A stretch of 10,534 nucleotides of DNA from JBAXGE01 sp044344145 (GTDB lineage: Bacteria > Planctomycetota > Phycisphaerae > WQYP01). Both the position numbers and the translations under genes were made by a program. Positions 6,651 through 10,534 of the stretch are shown in pieces. The stretch is taken from assembly GCA_044344145.1 (NCBI GenBank), contig JBIJDM010000085.1, forward strand, positions 1-10,534, in the 5' to 3' direction. The notes under the pieces were generated by a model that had not been told where the DNA came from, made no database searches, and saw only the letters and a program-made list of their open reading frames with translations. The first letter of the stretch is position 1. Every line of letters begins with the position of its first letter.

Positions 6651-8258
6651 ATGTCCCCGTTACAACCCGAGCGCGCCGAGCGCCCAGCACAACATACCAG
6701 CCAACGGGCTGTCCACGGCGTGGTGTTGCGCCGCAGTATGTGGCTGATGACCTATGCGTGGTGTTTTGGAGCGTTGTGGATGTTCACCACCAACGGGCCC
6801 GCCGCCACCAAGCTGATCAATCACTTCAAGCAGGATGATCTGTTGCTGGGGGTCTTGACGGCCGCGGGGTTTATCGGGGTGATGGCCCAGATTCCCGGGG
6901 CTTTGTTCACGCAATGGTACGGCAGTCGCAAGCTGCCGTTTCTGGTGGGCATGATCATCCATCGGAGCATGTACTCGGTGATGGGGTTGTTGCCGTGGGT
7001 GTTACCGCCGGATTACCAGCCGGCGGCGGTGACGATGCTGGTGATTCTGATTGTCTCGAATTTATTGGGGCATTTTTCGGGGCAGAACTGGGTTAATTGG
7101 GTGGCCGATATGGTGCCGGAACGGATTCGCGGGAAATATTTTTCCTTGCGCAGCCGGATCGGGCTATCGGTGGGGGCGTTGTCGCTGGTGGTGATGGGGG
7201 TGATACTGGATTCTGCCCAGAATCCCCTGGGCTGGTTTTATCAGACGACCCGGACCGTGGCGGATTTTATGCAGATGCCCTGGATGAAACAGCCGCTATC
7301 ACCGCTGGTGTTTACACTGAGTCTGGTGTTTGTGGTGGCGGGGATTTCGGGGGCGTATGACATTGTGGTATTTTTGGGTATTCCGGAGCCGCCGATGCGC
7401 CCGGCCCCCAAAGAGCCGGTGTTGCAGGGCTTGCTCCGGCCCTTGCGCGACAGTAATTTCCGCCGCTATCTGACGTACATGATGGGCTTCAATTTTTCCA
7501 ATTTATTTTTTGCCGCCCTGCTGTGGCAGTTTGTGCCGGGCCTGTTGCAGGAACGCGCCCAGGTGGCGCCCAATTTTTATAATACCCACCCGGTTCTGGC
7601 CACGATCGTCTGTATGCAACTGGCGTTTCATATCGGCCAGTATTGCGGTTATCCGATCTGGGGCCGGTTGATAGACCGCTATTCCAAGCGGGCGATCATT
7701 TTCGTGTCGGCGGCGGTGCATTCGTTGAGCTGGATTTTCTGGGCGATCTTGCAGCCCGACTGGATTCCGCTGGGGATTGTGGCGCAGATTTTTGGCGGCT
7801 TTTTCTTTGCCGGCCAGGAAGTGACCAATTTCAACCTGATGCTGGGCTTTACCAAGTCGGGCGGGCCGCGGTATCAGTCCGTGGGCGCGGTGGTGATGAA
7901 TCTGGCCGGGGCGGCGGGGGGCATCACGGCGGGGTTGATCGCCAAGTCGTTGCATGGGGTGACGTTTGATCTGTTTCCTGGGACAGTGTGGTATCTGCAC
8001 CTGAACCATTACCATCTGGTGATGCTGATGGCATTTGCGCCGCGGTTGTTTTCGGATTTGATCCTGCTGAGTCGGGTGCACGATGTGCAAACCACCAGCC
8101 GGCGGGTGGTGGTGCGTTATGTGGTGGGGGATGTCTATAATAACATCACGCAGTTTGTGGGGATGACCACGCGGATGAACTGGGTGCCGGAGTTGTTGCG
8201 GCCGTGGCAGCGGAGTGATGCCGAGACGGCGGATAAAACCCCGCCGACGCGGGAATAA
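6651..8258 (+). CDS. Major facilitator superfamily (MFS) transporter, substrate unknown
   Basis: A 535-residue polytopic membrane protein with about 12 predicted helices in two halves, split by a cytoplasmic stretch around residues 245-272. The segment NWVADMVPERIRGKYFSLR (149-167) matches the loop typical of a branch of bacterial MFS proteins (D-x-VPE-x-RG-x-YF-x-x-R). The second half has GRLIDRYSKR (338-347), the repeated MFS loop signature, and NFNLMLGFTKSGGPRYQS (393-410). A soluble, charged tail covers about 475-535. The substrate cannot be predicted. The ATG at 6651 has no Shine-Dalgarno. TTATAAC at 6624-6630 would give a very short leader. Met30 is an alternative start just before the first helix. 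The gene is strongly G-rich on the coding strand. It may be co-transcribed with the UbiA-like gene 86 bp downstream. Confidence 0.85.
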   Translation: MSPLQPERAERPAQHTSQRAVHGVVLRRSMWLMTYAWCFGALWMFTTNGPAATKLINHFKQDDLLLGVLTAAGFIGVMAQIPGALFTQWYGSRKLPFLVGMIIHRSMYSVMGLLPWVLPPDYQPAAVTMLVILIVSNLLGHFSGQNWVNWVADMVPERIRGKYFSLRSRIGLSVGALSLVVMGVILDSAQNPLGWFYQTTRTVADFMQMPWMKQPLSPLVFTLSLVFVVAGISGAYDIVVFLGIPEPPMRPAPKEPVLQGLLRPLRDSNFRRYLTYMMGFNFSNLFFAALLWQFVPGLLQERAQVAPNFYNTHPVLATIVCMQLAFHIGQYCGYPIWGRLIDRYSKRAIIFVSAAVHSLSWIFWAILQPDWIPLGIVAQIFGGFFFAGQEVTNFNLMLGFTKSGGPRYQSVGAVVMNLAGAAGGITAGLIAKSLHGVTFDLFPGTVWYLHLNHYHLVMLMAFAPRLFSDLILLSRVHDVQTTSRRVVVRYVVGDVYNNITQFVGMTTRMNWVPELLRPWQRSDAETADKTPPTRE

Positions 8259-8334
8259 TGCCGGAATAGGCTGGACTTTCGCGGCGCCATCGGGCATAAA
8301 GACGGTATAAGTTACGAATCAGTGGCCGACGATC

Positions 8335-8339
8335 GGGAG
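8335..8339 (+). promoter_or_regulatory. Ribosome binding site of the UbiA-family gene
   Basis: GGGAG lies 5 nt before the ATG at 8345 and fixes that start. In contrast, the upstream MFS gene has no such site. Confidence 0.6.
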
Positions 8340-8344
8340 CCTGT

Positions 8345-9370
8345 ATGTTTCGCCTGTTGGCATTATTACAACTGACCCGGGCCGCGCTGGCGTTTACGGC
8401 GGTGGCGGATGCGTGGGCGGTATTTTTGCTGGCCGCGCCGGGGTCGCTGGGCGCAGTGGAGCGTTACGGCTGGGTGGGGTCGATCGGGCGGATGGTGCTG
8501 CTGGGGTGTATTTCGGTGGGGTTGTATGGTTTTGGAATGGTGCTCAATGATTTGATGGACGTGCGGCGGGACCGCGTATTGGCGCCGCGCCGGCCTTTGC
8601 CCAGCGGGCGGCTGGGGGTGCGCACGGCGCTGGTGGTGGGGGTGGCGCTGCTGATGTTGAGCCTGTCGGCGAGTGTGCTTTTGAGTATGTGGGAAATTAT
8701 CGGCGGGCATGCCTGGGTGCCGTGGGGGATGTTGCTGACCATGCTGACGGTGTGTCTGATTGTGGCTTATGACGCCGCGACGAAATATTTCGGGGCGCTG
8801 GGGCTGTTGACGCTGGGGCTGATCCGGGCGGTGCATTGTCTGATCGGCAATGTCCACGCGGAGGCGATGTTTTTGCCCATGTTCCTGTTTACGCATGTGC
8901 TGCTGATCAGCGTGGTGTGTTACCGGCTGGAACACAAGCGCCCGCGGCTGGGCAAGTGGGATGGACTGATGACGGTAGCGGGCTTGGTGGGGGTCAACGG
9001 GTTTTTTGTGGGGTTGATGTACTGGCGGGGTGGGCTGACCCCGATGAATTGGGGCTTGTTGTATGGCCCGGCGCTGGTGGCGGGGGCGTATCTGTTGTGG
9101 GCGTTGTTATACACATTTGTGTATCGGCGGGGATTGTACAGTCCCCGGGAACTGGGTGGACGGCTGATGCTGATGGGGCTGTTTTGGCTGTTTGTGTACG
9201 ATGCCGGGGCATTATTGGGCAATCGGCAGTGGTTGGCGGGTATAGCGGTAATCGGCCTGTGGTTGTGTGCTTTGGGCCTGTTTTTCGGGATTCGGGCGTT
9301 GGCGGCGTTGCAGGCGGGACGGAGTAAATTTGAGGCCGAGGTTAAACCGAACGGGCCCAAGGGCGTATAA
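8345..9370 (+). CDS. UbiA-family prenyltransferase, EboC-like
   Basis: A 341-residue protein with about nine hydrophobic segments. The first Asp-rich motif of UbiA enzymes is complete: NDLMDVRRDR (68-77) fits ND-x2-D-x3-D and is followed by RRPLPSGR (82-89). In the second half, AYDAATKY (141-148) and LGLIRAVHCLIG (157-168) replace the usual second Asp motif. This arrangement resembles EboC-type UbiA proteins (YD-x2-K ... R-x-L-N-x-L-L-G), as does VCYRLEHK (191-198). UbiA enzymes attach an isoprenoid chain to an aromatic or other small acceptor inside the membrane. EboC belongs to a cluster linked to exporting a metabolite precursor to the periplasm, but no other ebo gene is visible here. Menaquinone-, heme- or lipid-type UbiA roles are not excluded. 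Family is firm, subtype tentative. Confidence 0.85.
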   Translation: MFRLLALLQLTRAALAFTAVADAWAVFLLAAPGSLGAVERYGWVGSIGRMVLLGCISVGLYGFGMVLNDLMDVRRDRVLAPRRPLPSGRLGVRTALVVGVALLMLSLSASVLLSMWEIIGGHAWVPWGMLLTMLTVCLIVAYDAATKYFGALGLLTLGLIRAVHCLIGNVHAEAMFLPMFLFTHVLLISVVCYRLEHKRPRLGKWDGLMTVAGLVGVNGFFVGLMYWRGGLTPMNWGLLYGPALVAGAYLLWALLYTFVYRRGLYSPRELGGRLMLMGLFWLFVYDAGALLGNRQWLAGIAVIGLWLCALGLFFGIRALAALQAGRSKFEAEVKPNGPKGV

Positions 9371-9384
9371 TAGCAGGCACTTCA

Positions 9385-9415
9385 TGTCAGCCCGGCTTCC
9401 GGGGATATGGTGACA
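9385..9415 (+). terminator. Stem-loop downstream of the UbiA-family gene
   Basis: CCCGG (9391-9395) and CCGGG (9399-9403) pair across a 3-nt CTT loop. TGTCA (9385-9389) and TGACA (9411-9415) can pair outside it, leaving an asymmetric internal loop. The structure begins 15 nt after the UbiA stop and precedes the foldase gene. It lacks a T-tract, so it may be a weak terminator or an mRNA-end stabiliser. Confidence 0.35.
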
Positions 9416-9496
9416 AATAACAGAATATTATCCTCCCGATGTTCGGCGCTTTTCGTTTTGCGTAATCTAGGGGATAATGGTGCGTTACTCTAGGCG

Positions 9497-9503
9497 AAAG
9501 GAG
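9497..9503 (+). promoter_or_regulatory. Strong ribosome binding site of the foldase gene
   Basis: AAAGGAG lies 5 nt before the ATG at 9509 and favours Met1 over Met3. With the pseudopilin gene, it is one of the clearest Shine-Dalgarno sites in the window. Confidence 0.7.
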
Positions 9504-9508
9504 CCATT

Positions 9509-10525
9509 ATGAACATGCGTAAGTTATCTCAGTGGTGCGGAGCGTTGGCATTGGTTTCGGGTATGGCGTTGACAGCGGGAGTCTCGGCCCAGGCTACGGC
9601 CCCGGCCACTCAGCCGGCACCGAATCCGGTGTTGGCCACGATCAATGGTCAAAGTGTGGACCGGGCGCGTTTCTTTGAACTGCTGATGGCCATTCATGGG
9701 CCGCGCATGTTTGAACAGGTTTTGGAAATGGAACTGGTCCGGCAGGCCACGGTGGCGGCGGGGATCTCGATCGGGCAACCGGAAATGCAGGCGGAACTGG
9801 ATCGCGTGACCGCGAGCTTTGAAGCGCAGGGGATTCCCAAGGCGCAGCACGATGCCGCATTGAACCAGCTTTTGCAACGTCAGAATGTCAGCTTTTTGGA
9901 ATTCCAGATGGGGCTGCAGAAGGCCGCGGGTTTGCGGGCGCTGGCCAAGGACAAGGTCAAGTTGACCGAAGCCGATTTTGCCAAGGCTCAGGAGGCCGAG
10001 TATGGACCCAAGTTGCAGGTGCGCGTGATCAATGTGGGCACGCTGGAAGGCGCCACCCTGCTACGGCGCGAAACCGAACAAACCAAGTTGAGCGCCAGCG
10101 AAGCGGCCACCAAATATAACTGGCCGGTGGAAGTAGTCACCATTCCCGAATCCGCCGAAGGTCTGGTCCCTGCGGTCAAGAATGTACTGTTCACCAGCGC
10201 CAATCCGCTGAAGGATTTTGAACTCTCCGCGGGCGTGCCGATGGACGGGGGCGTGCGGGTGTTCCAGATTGAAAAGCGCATCAAGCGGGTTGACAACGTG
10301 ACCGACGCCATGAAGACCAAGTTCCGCGCGGCGGTGGTGGAAAACGTCGAGAAACAGTGGGCTGAACAACACCTGCGTTCGCTGGTGGGCAATGCCCAGT
10401 TGAATATCATTGATCCGCAACTGTCGGTGTATTATGCCGAAGTGATCCGGCGTAACCAGGCGGCGGCGACGCAGGCCGCCACGCAGCCGGCGGCGACCCA
10501 ACCTGCCAAGCCCAAACAACCCTGA
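9509..10525 (+). CDS. Secreted SurA/PrsA-like foldase with degenerate parvulin domain
   Basis: A 338-residue exported protein. Residues 1-27 form a Sec signal peptide (basic start, ALALVSGMALTAG core, likely VSA-Q cleavage). A short Thr/Pro/Ala linker (29-40) is followed by a SurA-N-like helical chaperone region (about 41-145) starting with VLATINGQSVDRARFFELL. Residues about 168-258 resemble a PPIC (parvulin) fold: LQVRVINV strand, SEAATKYN helix, VPAVKNVLF and VRVFQIEKRI at the end. Typical active-site residues are not evident, so it may act as a holdase rather than an isomerase. Its place would be the periplasm, helping outer-membrane or secreted proteins fold. The C-terminus is a low-complexity ATQPA-rich tail (about 317-338). 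AAAGGAG (9497-9503) sits 5 nt before the ATG. The preceding 138-bp gap suggests its own promoter, which I could not identify with confidence. Confidence 0.8.
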   Translation: MNMRKLSQWCGALALVSGMALTAGVSAQATAPATQPAPNPVLATINGQSVDRARFFELLMAIHGPRMFEQVLEMELVRQATVAAGISIGQPEMQAELDRVTASFEAQGIPKAQHDAALNQLLQRQNVSFLEFQMGLQKAAGLRALAKDKVKLTEADFAKAQEAEYGPKLQVRVINVGTLEGATLLRRETEQTKLSASEAATKYNWPVEVVTIPESAEGLVPAVKNVLFTSANPLKDFELSAGVPMDGGVRVFQIEKRIKRVDNVTDAMKTKFRAAVVENVEKQWAEQHLRSLVGNAQLNIIDPQLSVYYAEVIRRNQAAATQAATQPAATQPAKPKQP

Positions 10526-10534
10526 ACCCGGTGA

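Noticed and set aside
6472..6690. Small leftward open frame before the MFS gene
   Set aside because: It overlaps the MFS start, has no ribosome binding site and no recognisable sequence.
7503..8297. Leftward open frame of 264 codons
   Set aside because: It is antisense to the MFS gene, has the same Pro/His/Arg/Gln-rich composition, and no recognisable motif or start signal.
1..10534. CRISPR arrays, tRNA or rRNA genes, insertion sequences
   Set aside because: No regularly spaced repeats, cloverleaf-like segments, rRNA core sequences, transposase motifs or terminal inverted repeats were seen.

Overview
The window looks like chromosomal DNA from a GC-rich Gram-negative bacterium, most likely a planctomycete of the Phycisphaerae type. 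This is an inference from four things: a prepilin-like protein of the short GspG-like kind common in that phylum, a methyltransferase fused to a family 2 glycosyltransferase, TMTC-like membrane proteins with TPR repeats, and several proteins ending in Ala/Thr/Gln/Pro tails. Every large gene is intact. I see no rRNA, tRNA, CRISPR array, insertion sequence or phage gene.

Layout. Positions 84-305 (+) hold a small open frame with a BamE/SmpA-like core and an uncertain 5' end. It converges on 311-1798 (-), a methyltransferase-glycosyltransferase fusion. That gene is divergent from two tandem paralogous GT-C type membrane proteins with C-terminal TPRs, at 1888-3687 (+) and 3814-5658 (+). The 89-bp divergent gap holds a perfect 12-bp palindrome. 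The second paralogue converges on a type IV prepilin-like gene, 5665-6192 (-), which has a strong ribosome binding site and a TATAAT element. A 458-bp AT-rich gap (6193-6650) with several inverted and direct repeats separates this from a rightward group: an MFS transporter (6651-8258), a UbiA-family prenyltransferase resembling EboC (8345-9370), and a secreted SurA/PrsA-like foldase (9509-10525).

How the genes may work together. The left half reads as a lipid-linked glycosylation module. The GT2 domain resembles polyprenyl-phosphate sugar synthases. The two GT-C proteins have the architecture of eukaryotic TMTC O-mannosyltransferases, which use a dolichyl-phosphate sugar on the outer face of the membrane. 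The pseudopilin and the Thr-rich tails of neighbouring exported proteins are possible acceptors, but the sequence does not show this. The right half combines membrane transport, prenyl transfer and periplasmic folding, with no clear common pathway. The plus strand changes from C-rich on the left to G-rich on the right.
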